A stretch of DNA of 64,000 bases from Desulfosporosinus sp. (GTDB lineage: Bacteria; Bacillota; Desulfitobacteriia; Desulfitobacteriales; Desulfitobacteriaceae), in NCBI GenBank assembly GCA_031292055.1, contig JARLHV010000008.1, positions 1-64,000 of the forward strand. Reading direction: 5' to 3'. Numbering within the stretch: the first letter of the stretch is position 1; every line of letters starts with the position of its first letter. The position numbers and the translations under genes are program-made. The notes under the pieces are model-generated. The model searched no databases. It was not told the DNA's origin and saw only the letters and a list, made by a program, of their open reading frames with translations. This document shows, in pieces, positions 37,634 through 46,717 of this stretch.

Positions 37634-37713
37634 TTTGTAGGTATAATTTTTATACCTACAAAAACACCAAAATGCCTGTAAAATCAGGGTTTATCAATGT
37701 AGGTATAATTTTT
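37634..37713 (+). promoter_or_regulatory. Dyad and direct repeat upstream of iscS
   Basis: TTTGTAGGTATAA-TTT-TTATACCTACAAA (37634-37662) is a perfect dyad. Sixteen bases of it, TGTAGGTATAATTTTT, recur at 37698-37713. Each copy includes TATAAT. They look like paired promoter/operator elements for iscS, with the Rrf2-type regulator next door the obvious candidate. Confidence 0.5.
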
Positions 37714-37752
37714 CACGGGAATCAAGGTTATTATGATAAGGAGGGAACCCCT

Positions 37753-38940
37753 ATGAGGCGAGTTTATTTAGACCATAGTGCGACGACACCAGTTGACCCA
37801 GAGGTTGCTGCCTTAATGATGACGTATTATACCGAGAAATATGGAAATCCGTCAAGTGTTCATAGTTTTGGCAGAGAAGCTAAACAAGCCTTAGAGGAAG
37901 CACGAAAGCAAGTGGCAGAGTTGATTGGGGCTACCCCACCGGAAGTGACTTTCACCAGCGGAGGAACGGAAGCGGATAATCTGGCAATTCTTGGTGCAGC
38001 AGAAGCGCTGCGCAAAAAAGGTAAACATCTTATTACTTCTGCCATCGAACACCATGCTGTCCTGGAAACCTGTGAATACTTAGCCAAGAATGGCTTTGAT
38101 CTAACCGTTGTACCAGTTAACGAAGAAGGTATTCTCTCAGTTGAAGACATACGCCAAGCTATTCGACCCGATACGATTTTGATTAGTGTGATGCATGCCA
38201 ATAACGAAGTTGGATCGATCTTGCCCATTGCTGAAATTGGTAAACTGGCCAAAGAACACGGTATTACATTTCATGTCGATGCGGTTCAATCGCTTGGCAA
38301 ACTCCCCATCGATGTCAATGCGATGAATGTCGATCTTCTGACGGTGTCTAGCCACAAAATCTACGGGCCTAAAGGGGTCGGAGCACTTTACGTTCGTAAA
38401 GGGGTACGGGTTGTGCCTTTGGTTCACGGCGGTGGACAAGAAAAGAAGCGTCGTTCCGGCACGGAGAATACGCCGGGAATCATTGGTTTTGGTAAGGCTT
38501 GTCAAATAGCTGGGCAACGGATGGCTGAAGATGCTAGGCATCAGACCAAACTACGTGATAAACTTATGCATGGAATTCTGCAGCGCATTGATCACGTGAA
38601 AGTAAATGGACCAATCGGAGCAAAGCGTTTGCCGAATAATGTGAACGTCAGCATTGAATTTGTCGAAGGGGAATCCTTGTTACTTTCGTTGGATATGCTT
38701 GGTATCGCTGCTTCGAGCGGCTCTGCTTGCACTTCAGGTTCACTTGATCCTTCTCACGTGTTGCTTGCTATGGGACTTGTCCATGAGATTGCCCATGGAT
38801 CGCTCCGTTTTTCCTTAGGGCGTCAAAATACGGAAGAGGAAATTGATTATGTCCTTGAACAATTGCCAAAGATCGCAGAGCGTTTACGCATGATGTCACC
38901 GCTTTATGATCAAGCAATTCATACTCAACAAGCACAGTGA
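37753..38940 (+). CDS. iscS: Cysteine desulfurase
   Basis: A 395-residue class V PLP enzyme that takes sulfur from cysteine for iron-sulfur clusters and tRNA thiolation. VYLDHSATTPVDPEV is the N-terminus, TSGGTEADNLAI and IEHHAVLET line the PLP pocket, SSHKIYGPKGVGALY has the PLP Lys, and SSGSACTSGSLDPSHVL the catalytic Cys. ATG 37753 follows AAGGAGGG; the frame is open upstream to 37618 but that part overlaps the regulatory dyad. It is followed by iscU and mnmA. Confidence 0.95.
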   Translation: MRRVYLDHSATTPVDPEVAALMMTYYTEKYGNPSSVHSFGREAKQALEEARKQVAELIGATPPEVTFTSGGTEADNLAILGAAEALRKKGKHLITSAIEHHAVLETCEYLAKNGFDLTVVPVNEEGILSVEDIRQAIRPDTILISVMHANNEVGSILPIAEIGKLAKEHGITFHVDAVQSLGKLPIDVNAMNVDLLTVSSHKIYGPKGVGALYVRKGVRVVPLVHGGGQEKKRRSGTENTPGIIGFGKACQIAGQRMAEDARHQTKLRDKLMHGILQRIDHVKVNGPIGAKRLPNNVNVSIEFVEGESLLLSLDMLGIAASSGSACTSGSLDPSHVLLAMGLVHEIAHGSLRFSLGRQNTEEEIDYVLEQLPKIAERLRMMSPLYDQAIHTQQAQ

Positions 38941-38962
38941 AAGAAAAGGAGTGGGCAAAGAA

Positions 38963-39340
38963 ATGTATTCAGAAAAAGTAATGGATCATTTTACGAATCC
39001 GCGTAATGTGGGGGAAATTGTAAATCCAGATGGCGTCGGTGAAGTTGGAAACGCCAAATGTGGGGACATTATGCGTATCTATTTGGATGTCGAGGGAGAC
39101 ATCATTAAAGACGTGAAATTTAAAACGTTTGGCTGTGGAGCAGCCGTCGCTACCAGCAGTATGGTTACGGAAATGGTCAAAGGCAAAACTCTTGATGAAG
39201 CGATGGTGATTTCTAATGCTGCTGTAGCCGAGGCCTTAGGAGGGCTTCCCCCAGAAAAAATGCATTGTTCAAACTTGGCCGCGGATGCACTTCATGCGGC
39301 GATTGTAAACTATCGCGAAAAACAGGAAAAAAAGGAATAG
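38963..39340 (+). CDS. iscU: Iron-sulfur cluster scaffold IscU/NifU-like
   Basis: A 125-residue scaffold protein. NAKCGDIMRIY, TFGCGAAVATSS and MHCSNLAADAL supply the three conserved Cys residues that build the [2Fe-2S] cluster. It accepts sulfur from IscS. ATG 38963 has AAAGGAG 11 bases upstream. The stop abuts the start of mnmA (39341). With iscR, iscS and mnmA it links cluster assembly to tRNA 2-thiolation. Confidence 0.95.
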   Translation: MYSEKVMDHFTNPRNVGEIVNPDGVGEVGNAKCGDIMRIYLDVEGDIIKDVKFKTFGCGAAVATSSMVTEMVKGKTLDEAMVISNAAVAEALGGLPPEKMHCSNLAADALHAAIVNYREKQEKKE

Positions 39341-40456
39341 ATGAGTATGGCTCTTATAACAAAGCCTAAAGTGGTGGTTGGTATGAGCGGCGGTGTGGAT
39401 AGTTCCATGGCCGCCGCTTTACTTCAAGAACAAGGGTACGATGTGATCGGAATTACCTTGCAAATTTGGGAATCGGAAGGTCCAGAGGTGGAGGGGGGCT
39501 GCTGCGCTGTTTCCGCCATTGATGATGCAAGACGGGTTGCTTTTTTGTTGGGAATTCCACATTACGTTCTGAATTTCCGTAAATATTTTGGGGAGACGGT
39601 GGTAGATTATTTCATCAAGTCTTATTTAAGAGGGGAAACGCCAAACCCGTGTCTGGCCTGTAATAAGTATGTTAAATTCGGTGAGATGCTTCGTAAAGCC
39701 CGTGGCTTGGGGGCAGAGTTTATAGCAACAGGTCATTATGCGCAAGTACTCTGGGATCCGGATCAGGAGCGGTTTCTCTTAAGTAAGGGAGCGGATGCCC
39801 GCAAAGATCAATCGTATGCACTGCACATGTTGACCCAAGAACAGCTTGCCCATACGCTTTTTCCTTTAGGAGACTACCCAAAGGAGCAAATTCGACAAAT
39901 GGCGCGTGAGCGAGGTTTAGGAGTAGGGGACAAGCCAGACAGCCAAGAGATTTGTTTTATTCCAAACGATGACTATGCTTCGTTCGTCCGGAAACAGTCA
40001 GAAGAGTTGATCAAACCAGGATGTTTTGTGGACCTGGCGGGCAATAAGCTGGGTAGACACCAAGGGATAATTAGTTATACTGTTGGGCAGCGCAAGGGTC
40101 TTGGTGTCACCTTTGGCAGACCAATGTTTGTAGTGGGGCTGAATCCTCAGAGCAATGAGGTTGTATTAGGGGAAGATCCCGATGTATATACGGATACACT
40201 TTGGGCCAACGATCTTAACTGGATATCCATTGTGGATTTAAGAGAACCAATAGAAGTTGAAGCGAAGATCCGTTATAATTCTGCAGGAGCCCATGCAACT
40301 GTTTATCCCGGTGAAAGCGGGGCAGACTATGGCGTAATAGTTCGTTTTGACAAACCGCAGCGTGCGGTAACTCCAGGACAAGCAGTGGTTTTTTATCAAG
40401 GCAGTCTAGTGGTTGGCGGAGGGACGATAATTTCTGATCCTCGGGGCCGACGTTAA
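39341..40456 (+). CDS. mnmA: tRNA-specific 2-thiouridylase
   Basis: A 371-residue enzyme that thiolates U34 of tRNA(Lys/Glu/Gln) with sulfur from IscS. VVGMSGGVDSSMAAALL is the PP-loop ATP site, NPCLACNKYVKFG and SQEICFIPND carry the two catalytic Cys residues, and a C-terminal beta-barrel begins near residue 210. An in-frame ATG at 39347 is a possible second start. No gap separates it from iscU. Confidence 0.95.
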   Translation: MSMALITKPKVVVGMSGGVDSSMAAALLQEQGYDVIGITLQIWESEGPEVEGGCCAVSAIDDARRVAFLLGIPHYVLNFRKYFGETVVDYFIKSYLRGETPNPCLACNKYVKFGEMLRKARGLGAEFIATGHYAQVLWDPDQERFLLSKGADARKDQSYALHMLTQEQLAHTLFPLGDYPKEQIRQMARERGLGVGDKPDSQEICFIPNDDYASFVRKQSEELIKPGCFVDLAGNKLGRHQGIISYTVGQRKGLGVTFGRPMFVVGLNPQSNEVVLGEDPDVYTDTLWANDLNWISIVDLREPIEVEAKIRYNSAGAHATVYPGESGADYGVIVRFDKPQRAVTPGQAVVFYQGSLVVGGGTIISDPRGRR

Positions 40457-40559
40457 ATGAATCTTAGGCCCTGGTGACAGGGACACTCGGCCATGGATGC
40501 ATAAAGGTTAGAACTGTTGGGCAGAGTATAGATAGAAATTTTTGCAAGGTGGAGGATGA

Positions 40560-41051
40560 ATGCGACGCACGCGAGAGATTATTGGACTACCAATCTTGGA
40601 TTTGAAAAGCGGGGACTCGATTGGTTGGGTACAGGATCTGGTCTTTGACAATGAAAAAGATGAGGTTGTTGGAATTCTCTTAGAAGGCGGGCATTTCTTC
40701 CAGTCCTCAAAAGGAATTCCTAAGCAGGCAATTGTAGCGGTTGGTAAGGATGCCTTAACCGTACGTGAAAAAATAATCGCTGACCTTCAGGGGACACGGT
40801 GGTCAGACAAAGTGGGGAACGAAGTCTATACCCAAGCTGGAGAGGCAAGAGGCGAAATTGAAGATGTTTTCCTCGATGATTCTGTAGAAAAAATTGTGGG
40901 ATTCGAGGTTTCGGACGGACTCTTCGCTGACCTTCTGTACGGTAGGGGAATGATTCTTAAGCCGCATGTCATGATCAATGGGAAGGATATTTTAATTGTT
41001 GATAACCAAGTAGCCCCTTTGGATCAAACAAATGAAGGGGGGGGAGGATAA
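40560..41051 (+). CDS. PRC-barrel domain protein
   Basis: A 163-residue protein with two PRC-barrel units, each opening with a REIIGLPILDLKSGDSIGWV-like or GNEVYTQAGEARGEIEDV segment and ending in the hydrophobic strand pattern of the fold. PRC-barrels occur in RimM and photosynthetic reaction centres and bind other proteins or RNA; the role of this stand-alone form in Firmicutes is unknown. ATG after AAGGTGGAGG. Its stop overlaps the start of the zinc-ribbon gene by one base, so the two are coupled. Confidence 0.85.
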   Translation: MRRTREIIGLPILDLKSGDSIGWVQDLVFDNEKDEVVGILLEGGHFFQSSKGIPKQAIVAVGKDALTVREKIIADLQGTRWSDKVGNEVYTQAGEARGEIEDVFLDDSVEKIVGFEVSDGLFADLLYGRGMILKPHVMINGKDILIVDNQVAPLDQTNEGGGG

Positions 41052-41254
41052 TGAATTGTCCAGTTTGCTCAGGACGTGCTATCGGAAAAGTAGGAGTAGA
41101 GCAGTTCTATTGTTGGGATTGCTGCGTTGAATTTGCAACTCAAACTGACAAAGTCGTTATTTATGATTTAGCAGAAGATGGTTCACTAGTGGCTTGGGAT
41201 GATCTAATCATGAACGCAGGGGATTCGGGTGCTTTCGGCGCGGTCATGGAGTAA
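41051..41254 (+). CDS. Small zinc-ribbon protein
   Basis: A 67-residue protein whose first half has CPVC and CWDCC at a spacing that fits a zinc ribbon (MNCPVC...FYCWDC), followed by an acidic tail (YDLAEDGSLVAWDDL). The function is unknown. The ATG overlaps the stop of the PRC-barrel gene and has GGGGGAGG upstream, so the two are expressed together and may interact. A terminator follows 32 bases downstream. Confidence 0.7.
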   Translation: MNCPVCSGRAIGKVGVEQFYCWDCCVEFATQTDKVVIYDLAEDGSLVAWDDLIMNAGDSGAFGAVME

Positions 41255-41286
41255 CTATTGTAAAATTGAGAAGGCGAAATGAATGG

Positions 41287-41312
41287 AAAGCGCGCAATCG
41301 CGCGCTTTTTTC
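41287..41312 (+). terminator. GC-rich terminator
   Basis: AAAGCGCG pairs with CGCGCTTT around CAATCG, followed by a seven-base T-run ending at 41311. Confidence 0.85.
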
Positions 41313-41336
41313 TTTCCCAGGAAGAGGAAGGATCGG

Positions 41337-42368
41337 ATGAACTATAAAAACCGAAAATGGATTTTTTTTGGAACGTGTCTGCTGATAGGAATTCTATTTC
41401 TCATTAGGGTAAGGGCAATCTTAGGGCCATTTTTTCTGGCTTTTGTGCTTGCCTATCTGTTGAATCCTTTCGTTGAATGGTTAGAGCGGCACCGGATTAG
41501 TCGGAATAAATCGATTGCGATTGTTTTTTGCTTGATTATTGCTGCCTTAGCCACTGTTATTTTCCTTGTCATACCAATAATCTACAATGAACTTAGCAAA
41601 TTAGTCGTGGTCTTACCTAATACGATTCAGTTGGTCACCGCAACGATCGAAGGGTTCCGCGAACGGTTTAAGGCCACTGGTTTGCCTATTCGCGTTGCGC
41701 TCGTCTTGGATCAACATTTAGGGCAGGGAGAAGTTATTATTGCCGATCGGCTTAATCAGTTTTTAGTGAATTTACCAAATGCGTTATCAACAGTCACTCT
41801 TTACATATTATCTCCGGTTATCACTCTCTATCTGTTAGCTGATTGGAAGGCTTTAGGGGATGGCTTTATTCGCATTATTCCTCAACGTTGGCGGATGGAA
41901 TGGCGGCGGCTGTGGCAAGACATTAACCATGTAATCCGGCAATTTGTGCGGGGAGATTTACTCGTCGCGGTTATCGTAGGCGTGTTGATCGGGGTTGGTG
42001 TTAAATTAGTGGGGATGGAGTACGCATTGCTGATTGGTTTGATTTGCGGAGTGTTTGACCTCATCCCTTATTTCGGACCAGTGATTGGGGCGGTGCCCTC
42101 TGTTTTGTTGGCGTTACTAAAGTCTCCAGGTATGGCTTTGAAGGTTGCTTTGGTTATTTTAATCGTGCAACAGCTCGAAGGAAATGTTATTTCGCCTAAA
42201 CTTATGGGGGAAAGTGTTGGGCTTCATCCCCTTTGGGTTGTGTTCGCTCTCTTGGCTTGTGGAGAAATTGCCGGAGTTTGGGGCATGTTCTTAGCTGTGC
42301 CTATGGTCACCGTAATCCGAGTCGTATTTAATTATATTTACCTTAGACTGGTTGCTTCGAAGGTCTAA
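41337..42368 (+). CDS. AI-2E family transporter-like membrane protein
   Basis: A 343-residue membrane protein with about eight helices of the AI-2E/PerM/YdbI family. PFFLAFVLAYLLNPFVEWLE at the N-terminus, a central amphipathic region, then IGLICGVFDLIPYFGPVIGAVP and VQQLEGNVISPKLMGESVGLHP are family hallmarks. Members export small molecules or act as sodium/proton antiporters; the substrate is not readable. ATG 41337 has GGAAGGAT upstream; an earlier in-frame start lies in the terminator. alaS follows behind its own promoter. Confidence 0.9.
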   Translation: MNYKNRKWIFFGTCLLIGILFLIRVRAILGPFFLAFVLAYLLNPFVEWLERHRISRNKSIAIVFCLIIAALATVIFLVIPIIYNELSKLVVVLPNTIQLVTATIEGFRERFKATGLPIRVALVLDQHLGQGEVIIADRLNQFLVNLPNALSTVTLYILSPVITLYLLADWKALGDGFIRIIPQRWRMEWRRLWQDINHVIRQFVRGDLLVAVIVGVLIGVGVKLVGMEYALLIGLICGVFDLIPYFGPVIGAVPSVLLALLKSPGMALKVALVILIVQQLEGNVISPKLMGESVGLHPLWVVFALLACGEIAGVWGMFLAVPMVTVIRVVFNYIYLRLVASKV

Positions 42369-42373
42369 GATGG

Positions 42374-42528
42374 TTGACAAAGAAGACATTCCCTGTATAT
42401 ACTCTAGAAACAATGGGTTTTATTAAACGAATAAAAATAAACGGATCGTTAACCCGTAAGCTAAGCAGGGTGGTACCGCGAAGAAATCTCGTCCCTGACA
42501 ATTGATGTAGGGTGAGATTATTTTTTTT
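42374..42528 (+). promoter_or_regulatory. Short T-box leader of alaS lacking a visible Stem I
   Basis: Promoter TTGACA (42374-42379) with TATATA or TATACT (spacing 16 or 18). The T-box AGGGTGGTACCGCG is at 42467-42480 and the terminator AATCTC...GAGATT with T8 at 42485-42528. From the predicted start of transcription (about 42410) to the T-box are only about 57 bases, enough for the ACGG...CCGT helix but not for Stem I with its specifier loop. Confidence 0.8.
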
Positions 42529-42600
42529 ATAATTTAGAACGTCAAGTATTAAATGCTAAAAGCTAAGCTTACTTTATGAAGTTCAAAGGAGTGTTCAGGA

Positions 42601-45246
42601 ATGTATACAGGTAATGAATTAAGGGAGATGTTTCTTAAATATTTTGAGGGTAAAGAGCACAGGATTTTGTCGAGCGCTTCGCTCATTCCCAAAGATGACC
42701 CTACTCTTTTGTTAACCGTCGCAGGTATGGTTCCCTTTAAACCTTATTTCCAACGTCGAGTTGAACCTCCCTTTCCACGAGCTACGACGGCCCAAAAATG
42801 TGTTCGTACTCCAGACCTGGAAGTGGTCGGAAAAACGGCCCGTCATCATACTTATTTCGAAATGTTGGGAAACTTTTCGTTTGGGGACTACTTTAAAAGT
42901 GATGCGATTCCTTGGGCTTGGGAATATATTACAGAAGTATTGAAGATTCCTGTGGAAAAGCTTTGGGTGACGATTTACCCTGAAGATGATGATGCGAAAA
43001 CGATATGGGAGAAAGCTGGTGTTAAGCCCGAGCGGATTATAGGAGATCCGGAAAACTTTTGGGCAGCCGGTCCGACAGGTCCCTGTGGTCCCTGCTCCGA
43101 GATTTACGTTGACCTTGGCGAAGCGAGAGGGTGTGGCAAGCCGGACTGTGGCCCTGGCAGTTGTGACTGTGATCGCTACTTGGAAATCTGGAATTTGGTT
43201 TTTATGCAGTATAATCGCGATGAAGCGGGCGTATTGACCCCTCTTCCGAAACAAAATATTGATACAGGTATGGGTTTAGAGCGGATTGCATCGGTCATGC
43301 AAGGGGTCGAGACTAATTTTGATACGGATTTATTTCGTCCCATTATTGACTATGTGGCAGAGCTGGGAGGACTTAGGTATAAGGATGACCCTAAAAATGA
43401 TCTGGCTTTGAAAGTGGTAGCAGACCACGTCCGAGCGGTATCATTTATGCTGGCAGACGGGATTCGTCCCAATAATGAAGGGAGAGGGTATGTCCTACGC
43501 CGGATTTTACGCCGGGCTGTTCGCTATGCTAAACTCTTGGGAATTGATAAACCGTTTCTGGAATCTGTCTTTCGGATTATTCAAAGGGACTACGCTCAGG
43601 CCTATCCAGAACTTCAGGAAAACGAGAATTTTATCTTGAATCACTTAAATTTGGAAGAGAAAAACTTCCAGGCTACGCTGGAGCAAGGCACTCAGCTCTT
43701 ACAGGAAAAAGTTAAGGAGCTTATAAAACAAGAGAAGACGGTTTTAACCGGACCGGATGCTTTCCATCTTTATGAAACCTATGGTTTTCCGGTGGAGTTG
43801 ACAGAGGAAATACTTGAAGAGCAAGGGCTATCTGTGGATATGCTTTCCTTCCAAACTGCAGCCGAAGAGCATCGTCTCCGGGCTAAAGAACAATCCCAAC
43901 AGATGCGTGCTGTGGTTGAAAGTCCAGAACTAATGGAAAAAGCAAAACTCTTAGGGGTAACGCCCTTTATCGGATACGACAAGGTTTCAACTGTGACGCG
44001 GATTGAAGGTTTGTTTGCCGGCGGTAAGGAGATGCAGGATGTTGGCGAAGGGGAAGAGGTCATGGTCTTCCTTTCCGAAACTCCGTTTTATGCGGAAAGC
44101 GGCGGCCAAGTGTCCGATATAGGCTTACTCAAAACCCCTCGGGCTGAAGCTCGAGTGCTAGAGGTTAAAAAAGGTGTGACTGGAACAATGTTCCATCGCG
44201 TTCGGGTTATAACTGGGGTAATACATGTCGGAGAAACGGTGGAAGCAGAAATCAATAACTATAACCGTCTGGCCACGACCCGTCATCACAGTGCAACTCA
44301 CCTTCTTCAGGCTGCCCTTCGTTCTGTCTTAGGAGAGCATGTTCAGCAAGCAGGGTCCTTGGTTACACCGGAACGTTTGCGTTTTGACTTTACGCATTTT
44401 TCACCGCTGACACCGGATGGCTTGAGAGCAGTTGAGGGTCTGATCAATGAAGCTGTGCTCATGAATTTGTCCGTTGAAGCGACGGAAATGTCGTTGAAAG
44501 AGGCTAAATTTAGCGGAGCGACGGCGCTTTTTGGGGAGAAATATGGTGAGACTGTCCGGGTCGTTCGGATGGGTTTGTTTAGCCAAGAACTATGTGGAGG
44601 GACCCATGTCCGAGGCACAGGGGAAATAGGGCTGGTTAAAATCCTCAGCGAGGGTGGGATCGGGGCAGGCCTACGTCGAATTGAAGCTGTGGCAGGATTA
44701 GAAGCCTTAGCTTATCTTCGTAGCCTTGATGAGCAAGTGATGGAAGTTGCTCAAATTCTCAAAGCCCAGCCTACTGAAGTGGGGAAGCGTGTTAATGGGC
44801 TGGTGAGCCAAGTGAGAGACTTAGAACGGGAAATCGTACAACTTCAAGCAAAACTTGGCAAAAACGAAGCGGAAGGGTTGCTGAAGCGTGTTGCGGAGGT
44901 CGAAGGAATTCAGGTAATAGCTGCTCAGGTGCCTGCGTCAGATATGGAAGGCCTGCGTCAAATGGCGGATCTTTTACGGGGTAAGCTCCGAACCGGGGTT
45001 ATTGTCTTGGGTGCCGTAAGTGACGGAAAGGTTAACTTAGTGACGGTTGTCACGCCAACAGGTTTAAGTGGGCTTCATGCCGGACAGATTATAAAAGAAG
45101 TGGCTAAGTTAACGGGTGGCAGTGGCGGTGGTCGTCCGGATATGGCACAAGCGGGTGGCAAAGATCCCAGTAAATTGGGTGAAGCCCTTGATCGTGTCCC
45201 AACAATTTTGCAAGGATTTCTGAAAAAAATAGAGGAGAAAGCGTGA
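42601..45246 (+). CDS. alaS: Alanyl-tRNA synthetase
   Basis: An 881-residue class II synthetase. TTAQKCVRTPDLEVVGKTAR and the following HTYFEMLGNFSFGDY form the catalytic core, the editing domain has TTRHHSATHLLQAALR and CGGTHVRGTGEIG (zinc-binding His/Cys), and the C-terminal DHHA1 domain ends with GGSGGGRPDMAQAGGKD. It charges tRNA(Ala) and edits Ser and Gly. ATG 42601 after AAGGAG. ireB follows, a conserved order in Firmicutes. Confidence 0.95.
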   Translation: MYTGNELREMFLKYFEGKEHRILSSASLIPKDDPTLLLTVAGMVPFKPYFQRRVEPPFPRATTAQKCVRTPDLEVVGKTARHHTYFEMLGNFSFGDYFKSDAIPWAWEYITEVLKIPVEKLWVTIYPEDDDAKTIWEKAGVKPERIIGDPENFWAAGPTGPCGPCSEIYVDLGEARGCGKPDCGPGSCDCDRYLEIWNLVFMQYNRDEAGVLTPLPKQNIDTGMGLERIASVMQGVETNFDTDLFRPIIDYVAELGGLRYKDDPKNDLALKVVADHVRAVSFMLADGIRPNNEGRGYVLRRILRRAVRYAKLLGIDKPFLESVFRIIQRDYAQAYPELQENENFILNHLNLEEKNFQATLEQGTQLLQEKVKELIKQEKTVLTGPDAFHLYETYGFPVELTEEILEEQGLSVDMLSFQTAAEEHRLRAKEQSQQMRAVVESPELMEKAKLLGVTPFIGYDKVSTVTRIEGLFAGGKEMQDVGEGEEVMVFLSETPFYAESGGQVSDIGLLKTPRAEARVLEVKKGVTGTMFHRVRVITGVIHVGETVEAEINNYNRLATTRHHSATHLLQAALRSVLGEHVQQAGSLVTPERLRFDFTHFSPLTPDGLRAVEGLINEAVLMNLSVEATEMSLKEAKFSGATALFGEKYGETVRVVRMGLFSQELCGGTHVRGTGEIGLVKILSEGGIGAGLRRIEAVAGLEALAYLRSLDEQVMEVAQILKAQPTEVGKRVNGLVSQVRDLEREIVQLQAKLGKNEAEGLLKRVAEVEGIQVIAAQVPASDMEGLRQMADLLRGKLRTGVIVLGAVSDGKVNLVTVVTPTGLSGLHAGQIIKEVAKLTGGSGGGRPDMAQAGGKDPSKLGEALDRVPTILQGFLKKIEEKA

Positions 45247-45310
45247 GAAACCAAGAATAATTCTATAGTTAGAAAGTCAAACTGAGGAAAGGCGAAAGGG
45301 GGATAGGAAA

Positions 45311-45562
45311 ATGGATCGAATGGAAGAAACCATGATGTTTAAGGCAGTGGTAGAAGACGTTTCTGCCCATGATGTTTTGCTAAAGGTGTATGCTGCTTTG
45401 CAGGAAAAAGGCTATGACCCTATTAACCAGTTGGTCGGTTATCTCATGTCTGGTGACCCCGTGTATATTACTAGCCACAATCAGGCACGCGCAATGATTC
45501 GTAAACTTGAACGCTTTGAGCTGATCGAGGAACTGGTCAGAACTTATTTGGATGCCAAATAA
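45311..45562 (+). CDS. ireB: IreB family regulatory phosphoprotein (UPF0297)
   Basis: An 83-residue protein matching the UPF0297/IreB family: [20 protein letters not shown], then [20 protein letters not shown] and [19 protein letters not shown]. In Enterococcus IreB is phosphorylated by a PASTA-domain kinase and affects cephalosporin resistance. The alaS-ireB-ruvX-UPF0473 order is conserved in Firmicutes, but here an aldo/keto reductase gene sits between ireB and ruvX. GGGGGA precedes the ATG. Confidence 0.9.
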   Translation: MDRMEETMMFKAVVEDVSAHDVLLKVYAALQEKGYDPINQLVGYLMSGDPVYITSHNQARAMIRKLERFELIEELVRTYLDAK

Positions 45563-45578
45563 TTGAGATATAGTCATA

Positions 45579-45605
45579 CCCTCACTGGATGTGGTGAGGG
45601 TTTTC
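45579..45605 (+). terminator. Terminator after ireB
   Basis: CCCTCAC pairs with GTGAGGG around TGGATGTG, followed by TTTT. Downstream (45640-45728) are small repeats of TTGAACTTC with no gene. Confidence 0.8.
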
Positions 45606-45729
45606 GCCTTGTTCGAGGTGCCAAGCACGTCGCACGCTAAACAATATTTGGACTTTGGAGCGAGAATTTCTGACTTGAAGTTTGAACTTCTCGTCTTGAA
45701 CTTCGAACGTGTCCTCGAAAGGAGTAGAT

Positions 45730-46671
45730 ATGCGTCAGGTTAAACTCGGTTTATGGGGGCCGGAGGTTTCAGAGGTGTGTTTCGGGAGCTTAGCGATATC
45801 CCCCTTACAAGGACGTGTGACAGAAGAAGAAGGGACTTCGGTTTTGAAGTATGCCCTTGAGCAAGGAGTTAACTGGATTGATACGGCGGAAATCTATGAT
45901 AATTATGCGCAAATTGCAGCGGCAAGCAAAGATTATCCCAACGTTCGCATTATCAGTAAATCATATTCCGTCACAGCTTCAGAAATGCGTCACAGCCTGG
46001 AAAAAGCGCGAACAGCCCTCCAGCGAGAGACACTTGATTTTTTTCTGCTTCATGAACAGGAAAGCGCCTTAACCCTTAAGGGACATGCGGAGGCATGGGA
46101 AGAACTTTTGCGCGCCAAAGAAAAGGGGATCGTGCGTTGGATCGGAATTTCGACGCATGCTGCTGCCGGAGTCCGAGCCGGAGCGCTCCAACCTGGTCTG
46201 GATGTAATTCATCCCATTTTGAATTATCAAGGCCTGGGGATTATCGATGGGAATTTAAACGCTATGCTCGAAGCTATTGCCTTTGCTGCCGAATTAGGCA
46301 TTGGAATTTATGCTATGAAGGTTTTTGGGGGCGGGCATTTAAGCCATGATCCGGAAAAAGCTGTGGCCTTTGTCCGAAGTGTGCAAGGTGTTCAGGCGAT
46401 GGCCTTAGGAATGTCCAGTCGGGAAGAGGTGGATTATAACCTGCTGTTGTTGGCTGGGCAGGAGATTCCAAGCGAGTTGCGAGAAAAGGTTAAACACAGA
46501 AAACGAAAACTTTATATTGCTGATTGGTGCCAGGGGTGTGGGCTTTGTTTGGAGGCTTGTCCGCAGGGGGCTTTACACCTCGAAAAGGTGGCGGTGGTGG
46601 ATCCTGAGGCGTGTGTGCTTTGTGGGTATTGCGGAAGGGTTTGCCCACATTTTTGCCTTAAGATTGTTTAG
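45730..46671 (+). CDS. Aldo/keto reductase with C-terminal 4Fe-4S ferredoxin domain
   Basis: A 313-residue fusion. Residues 1-240 form an aldo/keto reductase barrel: GVNWIDTAEIYDNY has the Asp and Tyr, DFFLLHEQ the Lys-equivalent/His region. The last about 50 residues contain two ferredoxin motifs, CQGCGLCLEACPQGA and CVLCGYCGRVCPH. The catalytic Lys strand (IISKSYS) is present. Such fusions in anaerobes probably couple carbonyl reduction to ferredoxin; the substrate is unknown. ATG after AAAGGAG. It interrupts the usual ireB-ruvX order. Confidence 0.85.
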   Translation: MRQVKLGLWGPEVSEVCFGSLAISPLQGRVTEEEGTSVLKYALEQGVNWIDTAEIYDNYAQIAAASKDYPNVRIISKSYSVTASEMRHSLEKARTALQRETLDFFLLHEQESALTLKGHAEAWEELLRAKEKGIVRWIGISTHAAAGVRAGALQPGLDVIHPILNYQGLGIIDGNLNAMLEAIAFAAELGIGIYAMKVFGGGHLSHDPEKAVAFVRSVQGVQAMALGMSSREEVDYNLLLLAGQEIPSELREKVKHRKRKLYIADWCQGCGLCLEACPQGALHLEKVAVVDPEACVLCGYCGRVCPHFCLKIV

Positions 46672-46717
46672 GATATAAATAATATATGAAATAAGGCTAA
46701 GGTTTGGAGGGGATAGC

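Noticed and set aside
42712..43254. 180-codon minus-strand frame within alaS
   Set aside because: Fully overlaps the catalytic core of alaS; a shadow frame.
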